Source: Numida meleagris (Eukaryota > Chordata > Aves > Galliformes > Numididae). From it: DNA of 64,000 bases. The first letter of the stretch is position 1; each line of letters begins with the position of its first letter. A program made the position numbers and the translations under genes. The notes beneath the pieces were generated by a model. That model saw only the letters and a program-made list of their open reading frames with translations, was not told where the DNA came from and made no database searches. Of this stretch, positions 25,901 to 36,200 are shown piece by piece. The stretch lies in assembly GCF_002078875.1 (NCBI RefSeq), contig NC_034424.1:6631299-6695298 (forward strand), read 5' to 3'.

Positions 25901-28716
25901 GGTATCTGTGATTCCTGAAATCTGAGCTCACTTTGTCAGCTCGGCTCCATTCCACCTTTTTTAAGGTTTCATTCCACTCCCGAACCCACTCCTTTCTGGT
26001 CAAGGATTCCTGCTGCATGGTCATCCACAGTTCTTCCAAATCCTGCAAGAAGGATTTACTCTCAATCTCAGTGAAAAACTAAACGTGGGGAAAAAAAAAA
26101 TGCATTCTTATCAGAAAACTGCAGCAAGACATAGGCAGGTGTGCTGCTGCGCTGACCAAACAGACCACAAACAACAGGTACCAATAACCAAAGAGCTGAC
26201 AGTAGCAAAATCTGCCTTACTTCAATCGAGAAGCCTTCCAGAGTGGCATCGAGCTCCATCTTCGTAAGAACATCCATTTTTCTATCAGATTCCATCAGTT
26301 TGGTCAACAGCAGATCTCCGGGTTCCAAAACAAAGGGCTCGATTTCCTGAAGAAGGTAAAGAAGTCAGCCCCATGCTTTGAACATCAGGCTCTCAGCTTC
26401 TGTTCTAGACCACCTGCGCTGCCAGCTCCAGCCTCACCCTGGCGACACAAGCAAGCTCGCGGTGCATTGAGGTCAGTGCTGCGCCGTGGCGGCCTCGCCG
26501 GCATTCTGACACGAGCTCCAAGAGGTTGCCTCTGCTTTCCTCAGGAACCTCTGCGAAGAAAAGGAGAATGATGGAGCCTAGAGCTGATGAGAACAATTAA
26601 TCACTAAATCAGAGCTCTAAGCTCTACTGTCTGTGTAGCATTCAGGTGCGATGCTGAGAAATGGCAGTTTTAAATCAGCTTATATCATCACTACCTTCTG
26701 TACTCTAATTGTCATTGATTGACAGTTTCACTTCCCCCCTACATGTGGATTCTTCATTGTCATAATTACATACAAATCATTATAAAACACATCAGATCGC
26801 TTCTGAGCTCAATATTATACCTTATTCAGCTCAAAACATTGTACATACAGCGGTTTCCTCCAAACAAAAATGAAAATACCTGACATTAAGGGAAATACAT
26901 TTTACCAACAAGATCGGGTAGGGCTCTGACTTCCTCAGCTGCAAGGACATCTTCACTTTTCCAGGACACCTGAGATGCTGTAGCTTCCCTGAAACAGAGC
27001 ATAAAGCCTCGCTTCGTACTAAGTGAGACCACAGGTTTGCAATTGGTACGATGCTCCATTTAACTGGCAAAATATAACATTTAAGCAAACAAAAGCCTCA
27101 CTCTGACTTCAGAGAATATGGCTCATAGGATTTAATGGCGTTGCTTCTCAAATGGAAGGAAACAGCCTTTACCTCCCTATCAGGGTGCTGTGCTCCAGCT
27201 TGGGAGGAATGAGGGTGTACTTATTCAGCATGAAGGTTATGGTGAAAAGGATGTGGGCACTAATTTACTTTCATGTTTATGAACGTTGCTCAGAGCAGAG
27301 CTGAGCGTTCCTACTACCACACAGCACCTGCCCCACTAACAAGAGGCTCAAGTCAACTAAACTGAAGGAAATAGTTTTCAAAACATGGGAAACAAACCTA
27401 CTTAAGAATAATGGTATATTGCATAATCATTACTGTGAACCACCAAAGAACATAAAACATAGCTCAATAGTGTATATTACTGTTACGCAATGGAAAGTGC
27501 AGCAATGACAGCAGAGCAGCAAGGTCCCAGGCTGCAGCAAGGGAGGACTTGCTCAAATACAACAGCTGTGGGCACAGAAATAAAGGAAAGAAGCTGCTCA
27601 CCTTCAGAAGGCCTCAGGTACACAGAGATTGCCAGAGAGAAACTCTCACCTCCACTGCCAACCCTTAAATGAGGGCTGGGCAGGGGTGGATCCTGGTGCA
27701 TTGCATCATTGCATGCACCTGTGCTCCCCTGGGTTGGCCCTGCCTTCCCAGCAGGTGCTCCATCACTGCTTCAAGACCTGACTTAGCATTTAAGCTACAA
27801 TTACATATATCAGATGGTATCTGTAATACATAGAGGCTTACATCCAGGTTGCTCTGAACAACAAAATAATCATACAAGAGCTTTTTAAAAGGAAAGTTGT
27901 GCACGTGTAAGCCATCACAGACATTTGACGGGCTGATGGTTGGACTAGATGATCTTAGCAGCAGTTCCCAACCTTAATGATTAGCCTGAGAATCAGCAGC
28001 AGCTCAGCGTACTCATTTCACATTTGGTGAAAAGGAGATAGACTACAAGTGCCATGACCAAAAAACTGGGTTCCCAGCGTTACAGCTCCATGCCTGCGGT
28101 GGCAGAGTCACACTGCCACGCAGCCAGGAGGTTCTGCTCCTGCTCTCTACCTGCCCAGCAGCAGCTTTGCTCCCGCAGTCTCCTTCCTCCCATTGCATGG
28201 CGATGGCCCCGTGCCGGCCGAGCTGCCCAGGTCCTCGTGCAGACGGAGCCGCCCTCTCCGTGCTGCGCCCAGCGAGCGCACCCAGCGAGCCTGCAAAACC
28301 CGAATCCAGAACGAGTTGCAATCCTCCACTGAACAGAGAACTGTGACAAAATAACGGATGAGAGAGGGTAAAGGCCTCAGAACAGAACAGCAAAATAAAG
28401 CGAGGCATACGCATAACAATTGTCGTCCAAAAGTTTTTTCATCCCTCCCCCATTTTGAAAACGATCTCTCCTCCATCTGAGGGGAACTGAAGCAGGCTGA
28501 GCGGTGCCTCAGCACTCCCAAACACCCCAGCCGGGCCCGCCGCAGGGTTACACTTCATTTCTACTTCAAACAAACAACGGAGCAGCACAACGAACTCATC
28601 CGGCTGTTGCCCGTTTCTTCGTGTTTTACCTCATCCTCGAAGAGCTGCCTGTAGACTTCGCCGTTGGCAATCACGCGCACCGCCCCCCCCGAGCCGCGCG
28701 CTGCCGGCGCTGCCAT
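10066..28716 (-). CDS. CCDC180: CCDC180, long coiled-coil protein (DUF4455/DUF4456)
   Basis: Identification rests on many local matches to human CCDC180, for example FINDEAM, SSGNTYTV, FFEHLEKWF, DLLPPAS, EGGNFSPEEV and SLRSYRNYLEETLGKL, all in the expected order. I assembled 37 coding exons of about 1,590 codons (human about 1,701). The start is MAAPAARGSGG at 28716 and the protein ends in KQLYT at 10066. It is almost entirely charged helix: an N-terminal DUF4455-like half, an acidic Glu-rich linker (exon 20756-20533), and a C-terminal DUF4456-like half containing a Lys/Arg-rich stretch (14816-14092). The family is expressed mainly in ciliated cells and testis; its molecular role is not settled. 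Two junctions do not close in phase (15142/14816 and 21831/21179), and one upstream exon may be missing between 28151 and 26988. Confidence 0.92.
17305..17510 (-). mobile_element. CR1 LINE fragment
   Basis: The plus strand reads as a reverse-complement CR1 tail (ggttggaaaagacctccgag, then cagtccaaccatctgcc), followed by the body ending near ctccttcagagaagag. It lies in a CCDC180 intron immediately next to exon 17270-17126. Confidence 0.85.
20191..20300. repeat. Copy A of an unassigned dispersed repeat
   Basis: About 95 bases starting at gcatgcacctg and running through tgggttggccctgccttccc to gagcattt recur with high similarity at 27695-27810. I do not recognise the family. Both copies are in CCDC180 introns in the same orientation. 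Confidence 0.65.
22710..22890. repeat. Possible ancient degraded repeat
   Basis: This segment has the flavour of an old, diverged CR1-like element (ggatcatataggatagg, then ctcctcctccaggcaggatg), but I cannot align it to a CR1 tail with confidence. It lies in the CCDC180 intron between exons 23011 and 22414. Confidence 0.25.
24586..24630. repeat. Perfect 20-bp inverted repeat with 5-base loop
   Basis: The left arm at 24586-24605 (aatgctctttgctccatctc) is exactly reverse-complementary to the right arm at 24611-24630, with loop agatg. Flanking actgctg (24567-24573) and cagcagt (24631-24637) also pair if the 12 bases at 24574-24585 bulge out. It lies in a CCDC180 intron just before a CR1 fragment. 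Confidence 0.9.
24655..24770 (-). mobile_element. CR1 LINE fragment
   Basis: The plus strand reads ggttggaagggcccttggag followed by gtcatccagctccatcccc, the reverse complement of the CR1 3' end. It is in the CCDC180 intron upstream of exon 24908-24789. Confidence 0.8.
27695..27810. repeat. Copy B of an unassigned dispersed repeat
   Basis: This segment is the partner of 20191-20300, sharing tgggttggccctgccttccc and caggtgctccat with scattered mismatches. A CR1 tail follows 120 bp downstream, so it might be part of a longer CR1-related insertion, but no continuous similarity is visible. Confidence 0.65.
27930..27985 (+). mobile_element. CR1 LINE 3' tail
   Basis: The phrase gatggttggactagatgatc followed by ttccc-aacctt-aatgat is the CR1 3' terminus in sense orientation, in the CCDC180 intron downstream of exon 28290-28151. 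Confidence 0.85.
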
Positions 28717-28870
28717 TCATTCCCGCAGCTTCACCGCGTCCTCCCGGCACGGAGCGCCGCGTCGTGCGCTGCCATAGCAACGCCAGGGGGCGTGGCCAAC
28801 AGCCCGGCCCGTTGCCATGGCAGCGAGGGACGCTCCCACCGAGCCGGGCGGGAACACGGAGCGCCGCCGC
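28717..28870 (-). promoter_or_regulatory. CCDC180 promoter with two X-box (RFX) motifs
   Basis: This is a GC-rich region directly upstream of the CCDC180 start codon. On the minus strand, 28781-28768 reads GTTGCTATGGCAGC; on the plus strand, 28811-28824 reads GTTGCCATGGCAGC. Both fit the palindromic X-box bound by RFX factors, the regulators of cilium genes. They lie about 52 and 95 bases upstream of the start codon, the usual place for functional X-boxes. Confidence 0.75.
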
Positions 28871-28992
28871 CTTAAAGAACCCCCGGCGCTAATAATAAAA
28901 AGGCTAATAATAAATAAGCTAATAATTTAGAAACCTTCCGCAGGATAGGAAAAACAATTAGCAAACACACACGAGAAGCTGTGTTTTTTGTT

Positions 28993-29010
28993 TTTATTTA
29001 TTTATTTATT
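28993..29010 (-). terminator. SURF6 polyadenylation signals (overlapping)
   Basis: A TTTA-rich tract on the plus strand gives four overlapping AATAAA hexamers on the minus strand, about 175-195 bases beyond the SURF6 stop. SURF6 transcripts would end roughly 250 bp before the CCDC180 start region. Confidence 0.6.
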
Positions 29011-29185
29011 ATTATTGACTCGGGAAGCTGCGACAGTGACACCCCCAGACCTGGATTCCAGGCTGGGCCAACTGCAGGCCCACGTGCTGGAACAACCCCA
29101 TTAAAGTTCACCACGAGAATCGCACCGGCAGCCATTAACCACAGTTTCCCTGCCCAGGCCACAAGTCCAGCTGCCTCCCGGGCCA

Positions 29186-31639
29186 CTACAAGCCAGCTTT
29201 TTTCAAGTCCTCTGGCAGAACACGACCTTTCTTCCGGGCCTTGGCTTTTTTCTGCTCTATCTTCTCCTTCTTCTTCTTCTGAATGTTCTTGCGACGCTTC
29301 TCCTGCCGCTGCTGCATCCTTTCCACCACTTTTTCTGTTCGCTTCTCCCACTGCTTTTGGCGCTGTGCTTTGCGCTTCTCCTTGCGCTTCAGAGCTTCCT
29401 TCAGACGCTCCTCATCGTCATGGATCTTCACGCCTTCTGCCTTATACAGAAGGTTCGTCCATTTCATTTTGATCTCCAGATCCCGAGCTTTCTTCTGGTC
29501 CTTCTCCTTGAGCTCCTCCAGCTTATTCTTCCGAGTCTCCAGCCTGCTCAGCAGCTGCTTGTAATTCCTGCCTGTCAGAGGAGTGATGTTCCCCTTCACT
29601 CCTTTCCTCTTCTCTTTTTTCTTCTGGATCTTGTTCAGCTCGTTGTCTTCATGCACTTTGACCCTGTTGAAGACAATGTCACCTGTGCTCTCCTCCTTTT
29701 TGCTTTGTGGCTCTATAGGTACCTCCTCAGTTTCTTCCTTCACCGCCTTTGCCTTCATCTTCAACTCCTTTCTTCTTCGCTTCTTCCTTTCTCTCTCGTA
29801 CTTTCTTCGTCGCCTCTTCTCCAGGACTGAAGGGGGTAATTCTTTGGTATCATCCTAAAAAGGACAAACACAAATCAGGAGCCTTACAGGGACAATACAA
29901 AGATAGAAATGGGATGTGCTCAAGGTCCCAGTTTCAAACTCTTCCTTAGAAACACAGTATTTAAGAAGCAGTGGGCTCAGCTTTTAAAGATACCAAATGC
30001 ATATAGTAAATGTATTTCAAGCCTTTTACTCTCACTGAGAACCCTGTACTTACGCTCCCTTGCAGATTTTCAGTGCCTTTTCTTCATGAAGAATCACCAA
30101 GAGCACACACTCCTCCAAACTTTTCACACGTATTTTTCTGGACCCCCCCCAAAAAAACAGGTATTGTTCGAGTCCTACAGGCACTTCCTTAGGAAATGGA
30201 ATTATCTCCAGTCCTAAACCTTGGAAGATCACAGTCACCACATGCCCCAGGAACCTAGGGAGAATTCATACTGTATCCACATGCATGTGAAGTATAGAGT
30301 TCTCATACCCGCCCAGAAGCTTCTTTAATCTTCTCATGTAGTCTCTGACGCAAGAGATTTATTGTGGAAAAGGAAGTGGAATCAAGTTCACTTTTGGCAC
30401 CTGAAAATGAGAGGAAGAACATAAAGTACTTAAAATACAGCACCAGCTAAACAGAGGAATTTTCTATGTCTATGGGAAAAGCTATGAGAACTCTTTAGAT
30501 GTTATGAAAGCAAAAAATGAAATTCTAATGAACTCAAGAGCTTCTATCTTCTTGGCTTATAAGGGGGCTAATCCCAAGGTAATGGAAACAAAGATGCCAA
30601 ATACATCTTTCCATTCAGCTTTTCCTCATGATCAGGCTTTACCTATTTATAATGGAAAGAGGACATATGATGATATAGAACGAAATGATATTAAATAAAA
30701 CCCAGAAATGATCAAATACATTAAAAAAAAAAAATCAGCAAGTGCTCATATTTCTAGAGAGCCACCCAGTGGTCACACTGCAAATTTATGTATATGGAAT
30801 AAACTAAAGTGTTTTCAATTCAACTGCATTTCTTAAATGGTTTCCAAACCATCTGCACGTGAACCAACTGAAACGCGGCTACCTCAGCTCAGGAAACTTT
30901 AACCAGACCACAGACAATTCTGCTATTCTTACCTGTAACAGAATTCTCATTTTTGTTCTGTTTAACACCCAGTGGAGATGATTTGTTGGCCTGAGGGGCT
31001 GCTTTCTGTCCAGGAACAAGCTTATTGGTGTTAGAGACCGCTTGTTTGACTGCAGGAGAATTTGTCTTTTCAGCTTCCTTTCTGGACTTCCTTCTCTTCT
31101 TTTTCTTGAGCTGCTTGCCAGCATCATCTGGCTGCCCTGGCTTCGATACTAGAAGGCAAAGGAAAAAATATAAAAACCAGGACAACTCCACATTTACCAT
31201 CAATAACGATCAGTTACGACTGAATATCGAATACAAGCATACTATATAAAATTGTAATAGCACTCGTATCAATCTTGAGGAGTTATCTAAGCACAGCCAG
31301 ACACGGTTGGCCACTTCAGCAGTAACCACGTTCTCTCGCCTGCCATCATCACATGTGTGAGAATCCATGAGTAGAGATCGTTAACTTCCAGGGCAGAAAC
31401 TTCGTATCACAGGTTTTCCTTAAAACCAACCGGCTCTGCTTAAAACCAACACAGCTCTCCCGGGCGGAGCACCCGGCGGAGGCAGACACGCCGCAGGCCC
31501 ACGTTCCCACACAGCAGCCCGGCGGGACGCGAGCCACAGCGTTACCGAACTTCCTCTTCCGCGACTCCGGGGCGTGCTGCGCGCAGACTTTCCTCGCCAA
31601 GCCCTGCAGGTAGGCGTCCTGAGCAGCCAGGCTGGCCAT
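29186..31639 (-). CDS. SURF6: SURF6, nucleolar ribosome-biogenesis protein
   Basis: This is a nucleolar matrix protein that binds nucleic acid and takes part in rRNA processing (yeast homologue Rrp14). Coding exons are 31639-31546, 31148-30933, 30400-30309 and 29854-29186; they splice in phase to 356 aa (human about 361). The start is MASLAAQDAYLQGLARKVC. The middle is Lys-rich and disordered. The last exon carries the conserved SURF6 domain, with EDNELNKIQKKKEKRKG, TPLTGRNYKQLLSRLE, then KMKWTNLLYKAEG and a strongly basic C-terminus ending LPEDLKKAGL. Basic clusters would serve as nuclear and nucleolar signals. It is the most centromere- or GBGT1-side member of the Surfeit cluster in this window. 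Confidence 0.96.
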
Positions 31640-31880
31640 CGCCGCAACGCGCAGCGGACAAAGCCCGGGAGCAACGGCGCGATGGAAAGAGCCCGACCCC
31701 CCACCTATAACACCGGAAGTAATGCGAGTGCCCTGAGCCGGATGTGACGTCACGCTACCACCGGAAGTAACGGCACAGCTACGCGACGAGGCGCGAAACA
31801 GCTGTCAGCACGGCGCCGCCATGATGCTTCAGGCGCCTCACTGCTCCCCGGTGCAGGGGGGGCCGCCCGCCCGCCCTTGC
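31640..31880 (-). promoter_or_regulatory. SURF6 promoter: CRE plus two ETS sites
   Basis: The GC-rich, TATA-less sequence upstream of the SURF6 start has a perfect CRE palindrome TGACGTCA at 31745-31752, bracketed by two ETS motifs, CCGGAAGT at 31713-31720 and 31761-31768. This is a typical housekeeping promoter layout. No divergent gene on the plus strand was found. Confidence 0.7.
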
Positions 31881-32146
31881 TCCTCCGTCCGCCTTTAGGG
31901 CTGGGGACCTCCACCCTCAGTTTGGGGTGGCAGGGCAGAACACAGTCGGACCAGTTCTGCAAACACGAGGTGCAACGCTAAGGGAGGTTCCCAGATAGCT
32001 GCTCTTCCAGCTTTGGTGCTGTTACAGCTGCAAAAGGAGTGATTTTCTTCAGGTCGTACAGGAACATACTAGCATTTGTTCATGCTTCACGTTGTCAGAA
32101 AAACTTGCCGTTGAAAACACACACTTCAGTTATATAAAAGTGTTAT

Positions 32147-32152
32147 TTTATT
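32147..32152 (-). terminator. MED22 polyadenylation signal
   Basis: AATAAA on the minus strand lies about 1.13 kb beyond the MED22 stop, so the intervening 32153-33277 is read as MED22 3' untranslated region. It leaves roughly 300 bp to the SURF6 promoter. Confidence 0.6.
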
Positions 32153-33277
32153 AAACCACCTACTTACAAAGAAAAAAAAAATGGAATGGAAGGAAAATAG
32201 AACAATAAGTAAACCAAACTCACATTGTAACAAACAAGACATTACAGCAGAATGCTGGAGAAGCTCCACTGAACTGTCTGTTGGTAATGCAGCCACCACG
32301 GCCACGTTCCAGTCCAACTCTGTTCCCTTCAATGCACTCTTAGGGTCAACTCAGAACAACTGCACAGATAAAGGGCAGAAAAATCAAGCTGCCCAACAGC
32401 TGCAGACAAAGCACCAAGATGATGTCTTTGGAAGGAAACTAACTGAGCAAACCCCTCTGCTCTGCACACTTCGGTTGTCTCAAAATTTTATTACATAAAA
32501 TTATTAAAGAATATAAACGTTAGCTCAGGCTATGTTAATAGACAGCTGTTGTGTAACCGTTGGAATCAGCCTAATCAAAGCGTGTTCCTGCTTCTATCTG
32601 TAGCCTTAAGCAAGTTCACATTATTAACACCTCAGTCTGATTCTGTTTGCCCTCTGCTTCCCAAAAGGAAGAACACTGCTTTTCAATACAGGCCTCCCCG
32701 AGAGCCTCCTAAACAATTCACAGCAAGAAGTTCAAGTTTGTGAAGCATTTCAACAGTGAAGAACACTGAGTAAAAAATACTGCAAGATTCTTAAGTATTA
32801 CAGGTTGTCTGATGGCAACCTGAGAAAGCTTTAAAGCAGCCAGAATGTCAATAACTGTGAGAAATAGGGTAAAGAGCCCCAGAACAGTCACTATCCCCAG
32901 ATTTGGCTCAAGTTTTCTAAACCAACCAACCAAAGTCAACCACCAGCACTCCAACATGTACTTATTGTGAAACTCAAATGGAAACAAACACTGGATTTCT
33001 AATCAACTCCACATGTAACTGTCACGGAAATGCAAACTTAATTCTGATTTGTTAGAACAATCAGCTTTGTATTCACTTATCACTTTCTCTTAAGTGAGAG
33101 GAACACTCAAGGCAATGTCCCAGGCATGGAGAAAGCACTGTGGCTGTCCAGTGAGCAGAAACCTGCAAATACAGCTCCAGTGCATTGTCCTGATGGGGAG
33201 ATGCTCACTCAGTACAGCAGGTGGAAGACTTCTTCAGTGCCACCAGGAGGAACGTGTCTAGCAGCAAAGAATCCTCT

Positions 33278-36200
33278 TCAGGAGTGGTCTGTCGGGCCTG
33301 CCCCATGCCCATTCACGTGAGGGTGTGATGGGGTTGAGCTCTGAGAGGTAGCAATGCTCTGCTCTGCTGTGGCAGTTGTCAGAGGCATGGAGAGGCTTTC
33401 AGGAGACAGCGTATCAAAATCTTCCCTCCAGTAGGCTTCACACAATGGTAGATCATTGCTGTCACATAGACTGTAGCTTTCCAGAACAAAAAAAACCAGT
33501 AAGGAGAAGCAGCAGGTACAATGATAAAGGAGGAGAGGAAGGAAAGAGGAGAGGGAGAAAAGCAAGACAGAAGCAAAGCATTAAGAAAACAGCAAAAAAA
33601 TGTTCATGGATATAAGGTCTGTGTTCACAAATTCATCACAAGTCTTGTGATACTGGTCCTTCCTAAAATACCCTGTAAAGGCTATTATTGAATCTTAAGG
33701 GCCTAGTAAGGATCAGGGAAATTTCAAAGGCAAAGCTATTGCTCCAAACTGAAACAGAGTCTCAGTTCTAATCCAGACACTATGAGTCCACAGACAGATC
33801 TGGACTGAGGTCCTCGAACCTCAAAGATAGGAGTTCTACTAGTTTGAGTGAGGCACAGATCCCTAATAATTTCACTAGTAGTTAGGTAACAACTTACGTG
33901 AGGGAAAAAAAATACAAATCACGCTCTACATTTAAGTCTATTTACACCCTTACTGTCTCAGTAAAGTGTCCCACATAAGGCCTGGGTCTTCTTTTGAAAA
34001 TCCCCAGCCTTTGAAGCACTGACAGCTTCTACAGGCTTCAGCAGTACCAGAGTCCATACAAAAGCAGCTTGCTGGATTTGACTCCTGCAGACTATAGAAT
34101 CAGATGAACCAGCGTTGTGGGAAAGCAAACAACTGGCTAATTCTTGACCGTGCTCCGAGGAAAACACAATGCAGAAGGGCAAAAACCAAAAAGGAAAGTG
34201 TTGGAAGAAACTGGAACAAAACCAGAGCAAATTCCAAAGAGAGGAAGGAGCTGCACACACGAGAGACACACCCAAGACAAAGTGAGTGCTGGAGCAAAAA
34301 GCAGCTTGTGATTGGAGTAAAACAAACCCAGTGGGTCAAGTGATTTTTTTGTTGCAGCTTTATTTACATTTTTAACGTATGGACTTGAATAGATGCTTTG
34401 CAAAATATTTTAAGTGCAGAAATACGAGACACTTCAAATTGCACAAACATGAAATGCTGAGATTTAAGTCCACACTCAAAGACAGCTCCTGTGGTCTCAG
34501 AGGAGGGAGCAATGGAACATAAATACAAGTTTGGGGGTTTAGAATGAGAAAAAGCAAGCCGGACTCGGGGGTTACTGCTTTGAAGAATAAGCACACAAAG
34601 CGCTAGTTGCAAGCACCAATTTTTTTTAGTGTTTTTCTTACAGCATGACCTAATCGGTTTCGTACCAGAAGTGGGAAGGCAGTGGATATATTTTATATCT
34701 GGGGCCTTTGTTAAATCTCTTGGAAGATTCCTTTTGCTGGAGCATAATCACCCTGCCTTAGAGTTCCCAACACAAAGCAAGTTTGCATTCAATTAGTGAA
34801 GAACTCTGGGACTCAATCAGAACTACGGTCCCTTTTCTGCCAGTTTTAAACATCAAGCAATGGTTTCCAAGGTGAGCCTGAACACTGCACCCATGCATGT
34901 CCTGACGGATTAGTTACTAAGAACATTTTACCTGTATCAATAGTGTAGGTGCTTCTCCCACTTGTCTTAAACAACAGTTCCTAAAGTCTTAGCTCTACCT
35001 CTCACGTACACTCCTCGAAAGGCAGGGTGAATGAGAAGCAGCTGCACAGCCCACAGCAGTACCACTCAACCTTCTGTTCTGCCCTTTGACTGAAGGTTTC
35101 TTACTCTGTGGAAGGGACTTCTCTACTCCACGGGGCGCACAGCAATGTCTGTGCACAAAGGAACAGCTCCAGGAAAATACCTGAACTGAGATTGAAAGTA
35201 AGGATTCCTACTCAGCTTTATTTTCATGGACCTGCTTATTACAGGTCCCCTCATCAAAACCCCCAGGTACACATAAAAAGCCTCACAATGGAGCCCAGCC
35301 CTACAGCTGAGGCACATCCTACTCACTGTGGAGCAAGGAGCTGTCTTCCAGCTGCCATTAGCATCATGGTAGTGTCAACTGCTGGACATGAGACACTCCC
35401 TTTTACAATCTTTCCACAGTTCTTGGAAACAATGCACAGGAAGAAAGGAAGCTATGCAGCATGGTGCAGCTTACAGCTCTGCAGCACCTGCTGCTGCAGG
35501 GAGCTCACTTTTCTACAGCCTTCCCTGGAGGGATAATCTAAAATAAACTCACCAGTGACCTTCAGGGAATCTGAGGCATCATAGAACAGTCTGGCAGGAT
35601 GGCTGCATGGAACCAACGTCCTGGCCACGCAGGACTCTTTATAAATCCCGTGGGATTAAGCCCCATGATAAAGTAATACAGTACAGAGAGGAAACCCCAG
35701 CTGGGCTCCCAGCTCAGTACAGAATGCCCACTTGTGGGCAAGTCAGCTTTAGCATTCACAACCATTTAAACATGATTAACGCTCTAAGGCTACGTGACAT
35801 AACAGAAACCCTTTCCCCACATTAGACAATAAAATTTCATTTTAAATATCATAATATTCTAATTATAAAAGGACTTTGAATAAATCACCATTTCTGTATT
35901 TACACACACTATTTCTTTGGTGCAGAAAAAGACAGGAAAGAGCATAGGAAAGTAGTACGTGCTAAAAGCAATGATTAAGTGCTACATGATAAGAGGTTTC
36001 AGTGGAAGGATCATAGCTCTGTAGACAAGTCAGGTTTCCTTATCTCAGCACCACCCTCATAAAAAAGAACACAAAGGTAGACCCACTTTAGTGTATCAGA
36101 AAATAAAACTTTGTGCTTAGAAGTCCGTTCTGTTATGAAGGGTTGCTTCAGGTGGCATGTCATGCCAGTCAGGTGAAGACACCATGCTAGCATGGTCTGA

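Larger units (their letters stand above)
23665..28716 (-). other. CCDC180: CCDC180 exon block 1 (N-terminal half)
   Basis: Exons, high to low: 28716-28630, 28290-28151, 26988-26906, 26550-26438, 26346-26221, 26042-25932, 25665-25570, 25302-25139, 24908-24789, 23994-23915, 23753-23665. All junctions keep phase. The block encodes the DUF4455-like coiled coil, including ITDVLRKY...FINDEAM (25665-25570) and DLLPPAS (23994-23915). Human CCDC180 has extra sequence (around a SLPND motif) between the second and third exons here, which I did not find. Confidence 0.85.

Noticed and set aside
29283..29858. Plus-strand open frames of 91-157 aa rich in Phe, Leu and Ser
   Set aside because: They are antisense shadows of the Lys/Glu/Arg-rich last exon of SURF6, whose composition keeps the opposite strand open.
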